The notes beneath the pieces are model-generated. The model was given only the letters and a program-made list of their open reading frames with translations. It did not search any database and was not told the origin of the DNA. A stretch of DNA of 64,000 nt from Sphingobium baderi (GTDB lineage: Bacteria; Pseudomonadota; Alphaproteobacteria; Sphingomonadales; Sphingomonadaceae), in assembly GCF_001456115.1 (NCBI RefSeq), contig NZ_CP013264.1, forward strand, positions 2,994,501 to 3,058,500, written 5' to 3'. Made by a program: the position numbers and the translations under genes. Shown here one piece after another: positions 15,296 to 23,910 of the stretch (position 1 is the stretch's first letter; every line of letters begins with the position of its first letter).

Positions 15296-16148
15296 CGCGC
15301 GCGTCCTCACCGCGCTCGCCCTGCTGCTTTCCACTTCCGCGCCGTCCCACGCGCAGGACGCCGCGCCGCCGGTGAACGCCAGGGAACACGCGCAAGAGCA
15401 AGGCGGCGCGGCGATGGACCGGCTCGAACGCGCCACGGCCGCGCGCAAGGCCGAAGCGGAAGCGCGTGGCCCGACGGCGCTGCCAACCCCGTCCGAAGAG
15501 AGCCGCCGCCGCGCCTTCGAGGGGCTGCGCAAACGCGCCCCGTCGCCGGCGATGGACGCGCGGGCGCGCACCGCGCTCGACAAGGGCAAGCAAGCGATGG
15601 CCGCCGAGCGCGACGCCATGGCCAAACGGCTCGGCCAGGCACTCGGTCTCGATGCGCCCGACATGGCGGCGGTGGCGGGCGCGACCACGCCACTGGATGC
15701 CAAAGGCTGGGTGCCCGTCTTGTTCGTCTCGTCCTCGATGCCGGTGACGACATTGCGCACCTATGCCGGGCAACTCGAACGGGTTGGCGGCGTGCTGGCG
15801 TTCCGGGGAATGCCCGGCGGTCTCACCAGGGTCGCGCCGATGGCGAAACTCTCGGCGGAAATCCTGCGCCATGATCCCGGATGCGAAGGCCCGGCCTGCG
15901 CGATGCGCGACGTGCAGCTGATCGTCGATCCGCTGATTTTCCGCCAGCAGGGCGTCACCCGCGTGCCCGCGCTCGCCATGGTGCCGGGCGATCCGGCGCT
16001 CCCCTATTGCGAGCGCGAGGATGATGCCCCGCGCGCCGCGCATGTCATCTACGGCGACGCGGCGCTTTCCGGACTTCTCGAAGAATATGCCCGCCTCGGC
16101 GGCAAGCAGGAGGTCCGCGATGCTCAGACTCGCCTTCAGGGCCGCTAG
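15267..16148 (+). CDS. trbC: TrbC, F-type pilus assembly protein
   Basis: 293 residues; signal peptide about 1-29. A charged, helix-prone N-terminal half (residues 35-125) is followed by the TrbC domain with VPVLFVSSSMPVTTLRTYA and GGVLAFRGMPGG. TrbC acts with TraW in the periplasm in pilus elongation. The ATG lies 29 bases inside the preceding gene. The C-terminus overlaps the peptidase start by 29 bases. Gene order W-U-N-C differs slightly from F (W-U-TrbC-N). Confidence 0.87.
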   Translation: MRICGLSASNARVLTALALLLSTSAPSHAQDAAPPVNAREHAQEQGGAAMDRLERATAARKAEAEARGPTALPTPSEESRRRAFEGLRKRAPSPAMDARARTALDKGKQAMAAERDAMAKRLGQALGLDAPDMAAVAGATTPLDAKGWVPVLFVSSSMPVTTLRTYAGQLERVGGVLAFRGMPGGLTRVAPMAKLSAEILRHDPGCEGPACAMRDVQLIVDPLIFRQQGVTRVPALAMVPGDPALPYCEREDDAPRAAHVIYGDAALSGLLEEYARLGGKQEVRDAQTRLQGR

Positions 16149-16731
16149 ATCCGGCTGGGCCGAACTGAAGCTGCTGCCGCTCAAGGCCGCGGTCGCGCTC
16201 GGCAGTTCCGGCCTCGGCCAGCCACCCCGGCCCAAACAGCTATGGAAGGCGTTCGGGATCGTCCTGCCGGTCGGCCTACTGGCCTGGTGGGCCATTCCCC
16301 AGGCGACCATCGTGATGAGCCCGTCGATCGACGCCTGGCTCGTCCGCAAGGCGCCAGGGCCGATCAACCGCGGCGACTTCGTATCGTTTACCCTGTCGCA
16401 TCCGCTCGCCGGTCCCAAGCCGGTCGATGTCACCAAGATGGCGCTGTGCCTGCCGGGCGACCGCATCGACTGGATCGAGAAGCCGTCGTCTGCATCTGGG
16501 CCCATCCATCCCGGCGAATGGGATGGCTGGTACTTCTGCAACGGCAAGCTGCTCGGGATCAGCAAGCCCTATGGGCATAACGGCCAGAAGCTCGAGCACT
16601 GGCGGCCGTTCTATCCGACGATCCCGGCGGGCATGATCTATGTCGGCTCGTCGCACGCCAGCGGGTTCGACAGCCGCTACTACGGCCCGGTCGCAATCGA
16701 GCGGCTGAAGCGCATGGAGAAGCTGCTGTGA
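16120..16731 (+). CDS. S26-family signal peptidase of the transfer system (TraF-RP4-like)
   Basis: 203 residues. A membrane anchor at about 45-62 is followed by TIVMSPSIDAWLV, whose Ser69 is the likely nucleophile, and VDVTKMALCLPGD, whose Lys106 is the likely general base. Conjugative S26 peptidases such as RP4 TraF mature the pilin, and the traA product here has a leader to remove. AGGAGG at 16108-16113 sets the start. The stop overlaps traF (GTGA). Catalytic residues are assigned by motif comparison only. Confidence 0.82.
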   Translation: MLRLAFRAARSGWAELKLLPLKAAVALGSSGLGQPPRPKQLWKAFGIVLPVGLLAWWAIPQATIVMSPSIDAWLVRKAPGPINRGDFVSFTLSHPLAGPKPVDVTKMALCLPGDRIDWIEKPSSASGPIHPGEWDGWYFCNGKLLGISKPYGHNGQKLEHWRPFYPTIPAGMIYVGSSHASGFDSRYYGPVAIERLKRMEKLL

Positions 16732-17600
16732 TCCGCGTCGCCCTCCTCATCGTGGCGGTGCTCCTGCCGATCCTGCCTGTCCATGCGCAGACCGGCGATC
16801 AGCGCACCGGCTACTGGTGGTATCAGGCGCCGCCCAAACCCGCCGACGATGAACCCGATCCCGACGCGCTCAAAAAGCCCGCGATCCCGCCGATGGTCGA
16901 GCTGGCGACCTGGACGCCGCCGAAGATCAGGAAGCTGATCGAGGAACAACGGGATTACGCGGCGACCGTGCTGACGGTCGATGCGGTGAGCGATTTCTGG
17001 CGCCTGCAGGACTTCGCCCGGCGCAAGGCCCGCGCCTTCGCCGGCGTCACCCAGATCGCCATGCTGCAAAATCCCGAACTCAACGCTAAATCGGCGAACC
17101 CGATGGTCGGCGAGGCGCGCGATCAGCTTTCCGCGCAGAAGGATCAGGTCCGGCGGCAGTATCTGCGCAGCCGCGCCAACGAGTTTGCGCTCGTCATGTT
17201 CTCGCGCTCGACCTGCGGCTACTGCCGCGTCCAGTGGCCGATCGTCCAGCGCTTCCAGGACGAGATGGGCTGGCAGGTCACGCTGCAGGACATCGACCGC
17301 AAGCCCGAACTCGCGCAGCGTTTCGGGGTCGAGGTCACGCCCACGACGATGGTGATCCGGCGGGGCAGCCAGCAGCGCATGGTGATCGCCAGCGGGGTCG
17401 AGGCCTATCCCAACCTCATCCAGATGGCCTACCAGGCGGTCCGGCTGCTCGCGGGCGATATCCGGCCCGAACAGTTCCTGACCGGCGCGGGCGAAGAAGA
17501 CGGCTTCTTCGACGCGCTCGCCAACGGCCCGGTGTCGGCCACCGATCCGCGCGTGCTGGGCGGCGATCTGGTGGACGTTCGGATGGAGCCCCGGCCATGA
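16728..17600 (+). CDS. traF: TraF, thioredoxin-like conjugal transfer protein
   Basis: 290 residues with a signal peptide (1-20, ending PVHA). GYWWYQAPP near the N-terminus is characteristic of F-type TraF. A C-terminal thioredoxin fold carries CGYC at 163-166; F TraF itself lacks this pair, so the protein here may be redox-active. Start is the GTG overlapping the peptidase stop. Needed for pilus assembly; probably assists disulfide formation in TraN, TraU and TraH. Confidence 0.87.
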   Translation: MIRVALLIVAVLLPILPVHAQTGDQRTGYWWYQAPPKPADDEPDPDALKKPAIPPMVELATWTPPKIRKLIEEQRDYAATVLTVDAVSDFWRLQDFARRKARAFAGVTQIAMLQNPELNAKSANPMVGEARDQLSAQKDQVRRQYLRSRANEFALVMFSRSTCGYCRVQWPIVQRFQDEMGWQVTLQDIDRKPELAQRFGVEVTPTTMVIRRGSQQRMVIASGVEAYPNLIQMAYQAVRLLAGDIRPEQFLTGAGEEDGFFDALANGPVSATDPRVLGGDLVDVRMEPRP

Positions 17601-18181
17601 TCCGCTTCGTCGCCATCCTGTTTGTGGCGCTGGTCATGGCCAGTGCGCCCACTCACGCGCAGGCGCCGACGCGCGAACAGGCGATGCGCGCGGCAATCCA
17701 CCCCATCTCGACCGACGCGGAGATGCGCCAGTGGCTCGCCCGCGTTCCGGTGACCCGCGACTGGCCGCCCGACTTCGCCGAAACCATGAAAGGCCAGCCC
17801 CCCGCGTTCATCGTCGAGATGAGCACGGCACCCGGTTGCATCCCCTGCGCCGATCTCTGGGCCCGGCTTGGAACCCTGGGGCAACGCTATGGCTGGAAAG
17901 TCCGCACCATCGGCAGCCAGGAAGCGATGCTGCGCTCCGGGCGTCTCGGCCTGCCCTGGGTGGGGCATCCCGTCGCCTGGGTCCGCCCTGTCGCCGATTC
18001 CAATCGCATCATTCCCGTCGCGATCGGCACCGATCATGAGCCCAACCTCGCGCGCAATCTCTACCTCGCCGCCAAGATGCTGACCGGGGTGAAGCCCGCT
18101 GTCGGCGTGCGCGGCATGGCGAAGTTCACCGGGATCGTGGCCGCGGCCACGCGTCTCTCCTCCAACCGGGCGAGGAACTGA
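17597..18181 (+). CDS. periplasmic thioredoxin-like protein
   Basis: 194 residues, signal peptide about 1-22. The sequence FIVEMSTAPGCIPCADLW places a CIPC pair at 81-84 in a thioredoxin-like strand-helix context. The position between traF and traH corresponds to TrbB of F, a periplasmic thiol oxidoreductase, but sequence identity to TrbB was not established. It overlaps traF by 4 bases. With dsbC and traF it gives this operon three Cys-x-x-Cys proteins. Confidence 0.72.
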   Translation: MIRFVAILFVALVMASAPTHAQAPTREQAMRAAIHPISTDAEMRQWLARVPVTRDWPPDFAETMKGQPPAFIVEMSTAPGCIPCADLWARLGTLGQRYGWKVRTIGSQEAMLRSGRLGLPWVGHPVAWVRPVADSNRIIPVAIGTDHEPNLARNLYLAAKMLTGVKPAVGVRGMAKFTGIVAAATRLSSNRARN

Positions 18182-18182
18182 C

Positions 18183-18230
18183 ATGGAGAGCCGCTTCCTC
18201 GCCCACATCATCGAAGGCTCTCTGCCATGA
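18183..18230 (+). CDS. 15-residue leader ORF overlapping traH start
   Basis: ATG at 18183 preceded by GAGGAAC, then 15 codons (MESRFLAHIIEGSLP) and a TGA that overlaps the traH ATG (ATGA at 18227-18230). It starts 1 base after the previous gene's stop. Its most likely role is to carry ribosomes across the 45-base gap to traH by termination-reinitiation; the peptide itself may have no function. Confidence 0.3.
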   Translation: MESRFLAHIIEGSLP

Positions 18231-19651
18231 CTTCGCCGCGTCGCCGCCTGCCCCTGCTCACCCTCCCTCTGCTGGCATGCCTTTCCTTTGCCACCCCGGC
18301 TTCCGCGCAAAGCTGGGCCGAGAGCTGGTTCGACAATGTGACCTACACCAGCCCGGGCTCTTTCGAGGATCAGACCCGCGGCTATATCACCGCGGGCGGT
18401 ATGTCGGGCCGGATCGACGTCCATAACGACTATCTGATGAGCGTCACGCTGCCCAAGGTCCGCGCGGGCTGCGGAGGGATCGATATGTTTTTGGGCGGCA
18501 TGTCGTTCCTCGACCCCGACTATCTCGTCCAGAAGCTCGAAAGCATCCTTCAGGCTGCCCCGGCGGTCGCTTTCCAGTATCTGCTGGAAACGCTCGACGA
18601 GAAGATGGGTAACATCATCTCGAAGATGGAGGCCGCCACCAATTTCCTGAACTCGATCCAGGTCAACGATTGCCGCCTCGCCAACCGCATGGTGCAGATC
18701 GCCAAGGGCGATGACAATATGTCGGGCATCATCGAGGAAATGACCGGCTATAAGAGCGTGCGGGAGGGCTTTTCCAAGAGCTATCAGCAGAGCCGCGAGA
18801 AGATCCAGGCGAACCAGGGCAATCCGACCGAGGATTTGCGCGACGCGCTGGAAAACTGCCCGGCGGAAGTCACGGATATCTTCAAGACCGGCTCGCTGCT
18901 AGCCCACGCCGCCGCGCGTGTCGGCGCGTCCGACTGGGCCGGCGTCATGCGCGCCCGCGTTGGCGACGTCTATATGCGCTGGGACCCGGCGGACAAGGTT
19001 CCGCTGTTCACCGCCATCCCCGCCTGCGCACGGCAGGACACCGAGAGTGTCGACGATTTCCTGACCGGCAAGGTCCAGACCCGCGCGATCGCAGTGCCGC
19101 CGACCGCGGCCGATTGCTCGACCGACGGCAGCGGCAAGGGCGCACTGGTGCTCGCACGCGGCCGGATGGAGTCGATCGCGGTCAAGATTCGCACGCGCGC
19201 GGCGTTGACGGCAGAGGAGCGGCAGTTCGTCGCCAATGTGCGCACCCTCCCCGTCTATCGTCTTCTGGAATGGGGCGTGCGCCAGGGGCTGGTCGAGAGC
19301 GTGATCGGCGATACCGACGAACTGGTCGCGTTGACGCTCGCATACCAGATGCTCAACGACCTCACGCGCAGCATAGATTTTGCCGTGTCCAATGCCGAAC
19401 GTGGCGTGACCGCCGCCGGTGCGGCCGATGCCGGCAGCGCCAGGATCTGCCAGACTCGCATCCTCGCCAAGGGCATCGAGCAATTGAGCGGGCTGCGCGA
19501 CGAGGTGCTGCGCCAGCGCGCGCAGATGCGCCAATCCTACATGGCCGCTCTCAACCAGGCGAACCTCTCGGCCAACTATGCCGGGGTCGTGCGCCAGCGC
19601 GACCGCGATGCGCGCGACGCCGCCGGCGCCGCCGCCAACCGCAACCGCTGA
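18227..19651 (+). CDS. traH: TraH, pilus assembly protein
   Basis: 474 residues (F TraH about 458), signal peptide about 1-28 (ending PASA). Typical TraH features include SFEDQTRGYITAGGMSGRI and the VRAGCGGIDMFLGGMSF motif, followed by helical segments. TraH is exported and functions with TraF and TraU in pilus assembly. GAAGG lies 10-14 bases upstream; the start overlaps the leader ORF stop. It is 14 bases from traG. Confidence 0.92.
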   Translation: MTSPRRRLPLLTLPLLACLSFATPASAQSWAESWFDNVTYTSPGSFEDQTRGYITAGGMSGRIDVHNDYLMSVTLPKVRAGCGGIDMFLGGMSFLDPDYLVQKLESILQAAPAVAFQYLLETLDEKMGNIISKMEAATNFLNSIQVNDCRLANRMVQIAKGDDNMSGIIEEMTGYKSVREGFSKSYQQSREKIQANQGNPTEDLRDALENCPAEVTDIFKTGSLLAHAAARVGASDWAGVMRARVGDVYMRWDPADKVPLFTAIPACARQDTESVDDFLTGKVQTRAIAVPPTAADCSTDGSGKGALVLARGRMESIAVKIRTRAALTAEERQFVANVRTLPVYRLLEWGVRQGLVESVIGDTDELVALTLAYQMLNDLTRSIDFAVSNAERGVTAAGAADAGSARICQTRILAKGIEQLSGLRDEVLRQRAQMRQSYMAALNQANLSANYAGVVRQRDRDARDAAGAAANRNR

Positions 19652-19665
19652 CGGAGGGCCGCGTC

Positions 19666-22600
19666 ATGCATCGCCTCGTTCGCGCTCTCTCGGTCCTGAT
19701 CGCTCTCTTCGCGGCCAGTCCCGCCCTGGCGATCGATGCGAGTTTCCACACCTATGACGGCTTTGCCGAGACGGTGGATGCCTTCCGCCTCGTCTCGATG
19801 ATCTTCGGTGACTCGCGTTACGAGACATTGGTGCTGATCGTCGCGGTGGTGGGCATCGCGGTCGGCGTGCTGCTCGCGAGCATCCGCGGGCAAGGCATGG
19901 GTATCGTCACCTTCGGGTTCCAGATGCTGATCGGCGTCGGGCTGTTCGTCGGCCTGGTCGCGACTACCGGCACGGTCCATGTCTATGACCGCGTCCGCAA
20001 CGCCTATCAGCCGGTCGGCGATGTGCCGAACCTCATCGTGCTGGTCGCGGGCATGACCAACATGATGGAACGCGCGCTCGCGGAGGTGATCGACGACAAC
20101 ACCACCGATCCGCATGCCAAGCTGGAATTTGGCGCGGGCGGGCACAGTTTCGACCTGTTCCTCAATGCCGCATCCCCGCGCGGGCCGATGACCGACACCT
20201 TCCTCGATGCGACGATCAAGGACTATGTCCGGCAATGCTATCCGGTCGCGCGGGTTTCACCGGCCTATGGGGTCGACGACGATCAGCTGTTCCGCACGGC
20301 GACCGATCTTCCTGGCGCCTTTGCGGCAATGGCCGGACCGGCGACCTTCAGCACCGTGTTCACCGCTACCGACAAGGGCGGCACGACCGTGAGCTGCAAT
20401 GAGGCCTGGGAGCATATCTCGACACGCCTTTCGGAGCCCGCGCTGTTCGACAATTATGTCGCGCAGGTCTGCACCCGCACCGGCTACGACATCGGCAATG
20501 CGACCCAGCTTCAGCGCTGCCGGTCCAACATCGGCGAACTCGGCCAGATGATGATGGATACGCCGCTCTCGCTCCAGCAATTCCTGACCAACGTGATGCT
20601 CGGCAGCACGGTGGGCGACGTATTGTTCGAGGATAGCCCCGCCACCGCCGCGCGCGTCATGGCCAATCGCGCGGTCGTCTCGTCCGGCCTTGCCACCATG
20701 TCCACCGCGAACGAGTGGATGCCGACGATCCGCGCCACGGTGTTCGGGATCATGCTGTTCATGATGCCCGTCGCGCTGCTGTTCATCCTCACCCCGATCA
20801 ACCTGCGCGTCGCAAGCTTCGCGCTCGGCCTGTTCGTGTTCGTGGCGCTCTGGGGCGTGATCGACGCCGGGATCTATCAGCTGACGCTCGGCCGCGCGAC
20901 CGATGTGCTGGCCGAGATGCGCGCCAACCATGTCGCGGCCAATGCCTGGATGCTGGCGCCGTCGTCCGCGATGAAGGCGCTCGCCATCTTCGGGAGTTTC
21001 CGCACCGCATCTGCCGGTTTGGCAGGCGCTTTCGTGTTCACCGTGTTCCGCTTCTCCGGCAATGTATTCACCTCGTTCACATCCGGCGCGCTCGGCGTGC
21101 AGGGCCAGGGCACGGCGGCGGCAGCGCCGCTTGCCACCAGCGAAGGCTATGCCGGCGCGCTCGAAGCGCAGGCGGGGGCTGCGGGCACGATGGCGCGCCG
21201 GGGCGCGGCCTCGAACTTCGGGGACTTCGGCGAACGCACGACCTTCGGCGCCAATCGGGCGTTCGGTGCGGCGAGCAGCGTGCTCGGCGAACATGGCGGC
21301 GGCGCCAGCGGGACGGCCGCGTTCGGCTTGGGCAAGCTCGATGCGGCGCGCGAACTGGGCGGCCTCTCCCCTGCCCTCACCGGCCGCAGCCTCACCGATC
21401 CCGCGACCGTGCGCGCCGTGCGCGACAATGCGACGACGAGCGCCATCCATAATTTTGCCGAGAAGGATGCGCTGCGCAGCCTTGGCACCGGCTATTTTGG
21501 CGAGGGACAGTCCGGGGAGCGCGCCTTCGCCGCCTTCGCGCAGAAGATGGTCCAGTGGAAGGCGTTCGGGGATACCCGCGCCTATGACATGATGCTGTCC
21601 GGCGCGCAGCGGCATTTCGAGAGGAGCGGCTACGACCAGCAGGATGCCGCGCTCAAAGCCTCGACGGTGATCGCGCAGGCGTCGGCCGATCCGACCTTCG
21701 CCAAGCTGATCGCTAATACCTTCGACCAGGAGCAGATGCTGAGGAACGATCTGACCGGCGCGCAGATCCAGGTCGGCGCGATGGAAGGCAGGCGCGATTT
21801 TGCTGGCGACAATGTAAGGCGGATCGAGCGCGGCAATGTCGCGACCGAGCAGGCGCATAGGACCGGCAGCAATGAGGGCCAGCGCAACGCTTCCTCCATG
21901 CTCGGCCTCTCCGTTCAGGAAACCTCCCGACGCGTCGCCTTTATCAACGCGCTATCCGGAGAGGCTCGCTCCACCGCCATTTCCCAACTGTCGCGCGCAA
22001 CGGGCAGAAATGAAGCGCAGGTCATGCGGGCGCTCGAAACCTACAATGCCGCCGTGCAGGTCGGCACCGCCGACGGTGCGACCGCCGAGGCCGCGCGCGA
22101 GGGCACCAGCGTCTATGGGCGCACCCGCGAGGCAGCGGGCTTCGATTTTGCCGAACGGTCGGGCAAGCTCGACGCGCAGCGTGAGGTCGGTCACGACGGG
22201 ACACGGTCCGCCGCCCGGATCGGTGAGCAGCGGCGGCAGGCCGACAACGCCGGGTTCGCGGAAGGCGCGGCCGCGGCGGGCATGTCGGTGCGACAGGCCG
22301 CACATCTCGACAGCTTCATCCGCACGCTCAGCCAGGGTGCCGGCAATCAGGTCGATATGGCCGAAGGCGGCGCGGCAGGCATCGCTGATCGCGCCCGCAA
22401 CGAACGGTTGACGCGGATCATCGACAATGAGCGCTTGACCCGCATGCAGAAGTTGCTGGCCGATCATGGGGTGGACATGTCGAAGCGCGAGATCGCCATG
22501 GCGCAGAATGGCGATCTGAGCCTCAATCTTACCCCGGAGACGGCGGCGCAGATGTGGCGTGGCGGGCTCATCAACGAAAGCCAGCTCGGCGCGGTCGCCA

Positions 22601-23436
22601 ATGGCGGGCGGGCAAGGTTCTCGTTCGCCGACAACGATCTTCTCGTCTCCAGCTCGGTCGGGTTCCAGCAATCGGCACGCAACGACACCTCCACGCGGTT
22701 CGAGGCGGGCAAGCAGGCAGGCCCTGACACCATTGAACACTTCCTCAGCAGCGGCGAACAGGGCCAGGCGATGATGCAGAACTGGCTGCGCGGCGGGTTC
22801 GAGATGGATCGGCATGGCAACTGGCGGCTTAACCCGCAGGTGGCCGATACGCTTACGCGCGACGTCCAGGCGATCATCGCGCAGACCGGATGGCAGCGCG
22901 GGCTCTCACGATCCGCGCAGGACCAGACCACGATGGGGACCACTATCGGCGCTCATGTTGGCGGCACTATCAGTGCCAATGAGTCGGAAGCGACGGGCGG
23001 TCGCGGACAACCTAGCGGCAAAGGGCAACAATCGAACCAAAGCCCGATCACCCAAAAGGGACGCTCCACATCGGGGCGTGTCGGTGGGAGTCTTGGGTTT
23101 GAGAGCCGTGACGTTGGCACCACGAGCGAGACGGCGCAGTCAGCGATTGATATCGTGAACTACGACGTCCGCAATGCAATAGCAGCGGCTGAACGGGCGG
23201 CTGCCCGCTCCGGCAGCCCGGAAGCGGCCTTCTCGCGCGAACTATCGGAACGCATTCTTGGCCCGAACGGGATGCGCAATCGCTACCTGCAGGATGCGGA
23301 TTCCGGGCGAGCTACGTTCGATATCACCGGTCCGCTCACCTCAATCGAACAGAATTCCGTCCTGAAAAGTGGTCGGTTCTCGACCGATCTCGATAACAGC
23401 CCCGGCGACGGGGACAGTAGCTTCAAGAAGCGTTAA
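19666..23436 (+). CDS. traG: TraG-like mating-pair stabilisation protein, extended
   Basis: 1256 residues, longer than F TraG (about 938). A signal-like N-terminus (1-23) and several membrane segments follow: about 50-70, 78-100, and a group at about 355-475 including FGIMLFMMPVALLFILTP. The last 770 residues are hydrophilic, Gly/Ala/Gln-rich and predicted to be largely helical. The N-terminal half functions in pilus assembly and the C-terminal half in mating-pair stabilisation in F. ACGGAGGG precedes the ATG. The stop overlaps a convergent gene by 4 bases. The segment near 22980-23170 (residues about 1105-1170) is Gly/Ser-rich and less GC-rich. Confidence 0.88.
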   Translation: MHRLVRALSVLIALFAASPALAIDASFHTYDGFAETVDAFRLVSMIFGDSRYETLVLIVAVVGIAVGVLLASIRGQGMGIVTFGFQMLIGVGLFVGLVATTGTVHVYDRVRNAYQPVGDVPNLIVLVAGMTNMMERALAEVIDDNTTDPHAKLEFGAGGHSFDLFLNAASPRGPMTDTFLDATIKDYVRQCYPVARVSPAYGVDDDQLFRTATDLPGAFAAMAGPATFSTVFTATDKGGTTVSCNEAWEHISTRLSEPALFDNYVAQVCTRTGYDIGNATQLQRCRSNIGELGQMMMDTPLSLQQFLTNVMLGSTVGDVLFEDSPATAARVMANRAVVSSGLATMSTANEWMPTIRATVFGIMLFMMPVALLFILTPINLRVASFALGLFVFVALWGVIDAGIYQLTLGRATDVLAEMRANHVAANAWMLAPSSAMKALAIFGSFRTASAGLAGAFVFTVFRFSGNVFTSFTSGALGVQGQGTAAAAPLATSEGYAGALEAQAGAAGTMARRGAASNFGDFGERTTFGANRAFGAASSVLGEHGGGASGTAAFGLGKLDAARELGGLSPALTGRSLTDPATVRAVRDNATTSAIHNFAEKDALRSLGTGYFGEGQSGERAFAAFAQKMVQWKAFGDTRAYDMMLSGAQRHFERSGYDQQDAALKASTVIAQASADPTFAKLIANTFDQEQMLRNDLTGAQIQVGAMEGRRDFAGDNVRRIERGNVATEQAHRTGSNEGQRNASSMLGLSVQETSRRVAFINALSGEARSTAISQLSRATGRNEAQVMRALETYNAAVQVGTADGATAEAAREGTSVYGRTREAAGFDFAERSGKLDAQREVGHDGTRSAARIGEQRRQADNAGFAEGAAAAGMSVRQAAHLDSFIRTLSQGAGNQVDMAEGGAAGIADRARNERLTRIIDNERLTRMQKLLADHGVDMSKREIAMAQNGDLSLNLTPETAAQMWRGGLINESQLGAVANGGRARFSFADNDLLVSSSVGFQQSARNDTSTRFEAGKQAGPDTIEHFLSSGEQGQAMMQNWLRGGFEMDRHGNWRLNPQVADTLTRDVQAIIAQTGWQRGLSRSAQDQTTMGTTIGAHVGGTISANESEATGGRGQPSGKGQQSNQSPITQKGRSTSGRVGGSLGFESRDVGTTSETAQSAIDIVNYDVRNAIAAAERAAARSGSPEAAFSRELSERILGPNGMRNRYLQDADSGRATFDITGPLTSIEQNSVLKSGRFSTDLDNSPGDGDSSFKKR

Positions 23437-23882
23437 AGTCGTTTGTGAGGCCAGTGAGAGCTCAAAGGATTTCCGATCCACAATGCACCAGACCTCGGAT
23501 CGAGAATATCGGAGCTGGCATGGAGATCCTCCATTGCCCGATCATGCTCCTCCCATACATCGGCGATTCTAGCTACCGTTTCATCGGACAGCGAAGTTCC
23601 GTCACCCTGCTTTGGAAACTGCGCGAGCCAATGCTGTGCATAGCCGATTCCGAGCACCATAAGCGCCATCATCGGGAAGAACAGGACGTTGAGAAAACCG
23701 GCCGCCGCGCTGTCGTAGAACGCCTCAAGCGGCGCGATCCTGGTCGATGCAGCCATGCCGATCCACCAGACCGGAATTGCCGACCACCACAGCTTCGCGT
23801 ACCACGGACGCCAAAGCCAATCGGCCGGTTTCAGCCGAGGCGATGCCGGTTCGGGCGCTTGAATATGGGCGGCGTTGTTCAT
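23433..23882 (-). CDS. small membrane protein convergent with traG
   Basis: 149 residues, not recognised. A cytoplasmic start of about 25 residues is followed by two hydrophobic segments (LWWSAIPVWWIGMAAS and AGFLNVLFFPMMALMVLGIGYA) and a charged C-terminal half (ARIADVWEEHDRAMEDL). The ribosome-binding site GAGGA is 8 bases before the ATG but lies inside a hairpin (23884-23910). The last 4 bases overlap the traG stop on the other strand. Since F-type operons place the entry-exclusion gene traS just after traG, an exclusion or immunity role is conceivable, but no similarity to TraS was seen. Confidence 0.7.
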   Translation of the reverse strand: MNNAAHIQAPEPASPRLKPADWLWRPWYAKLWWSAIPVWWIGMAASTRIAPLEAFYDSAAAGFLNVLFFPMMALMVLGIGYAQHWLAQFPKQGDGTSLSDETVARIADVWEEHDRAMEDLHASSDILDPRSGALWIGNPLSSHWPHKRL

Positions 23883-23883
23883 C

Positions 23884-23910
23884 GCTATATCCTCACTGGA
23901 GGACTATAGC
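23884..23910 (-). promoter_or_regulatory. hairpin covering the ribosome-binding site of the 23433-23882 gene
   Basis: GCTATATCCTC at 23884-23894 pairs with GAGGA-TATAGC at 23899-23910, leaving one bulged C at 23904 and a 4-base loop. In the minus-strand transcript the 3' arm contains GAGGA, the only good Shine-Dalgarno sequence before the ATG at 23882, so the fold would hide it. Alternatively the same symmetry is a DNA operator. The pairing is directly visible; the control role is inferred. Confidence 0.5.

Noticed and set aside
14012..15760. 582-codon open frame antisense to the split traN
   Set aside because: Shadow frame without ribosome-binding site or domains; it crosses three well-supported genes.
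20257..21858. 533-codon open frame antisense to traG
   Set aside because: Shadow of a GC-rich coding frame; composition rich in Arg, His and Gly, no start signal.
23433..23882. Calling this gene traS
   Set aside because: Position and membrane topology are suggestive, but it is on the opposite strand and no TraS similarity was recognised.
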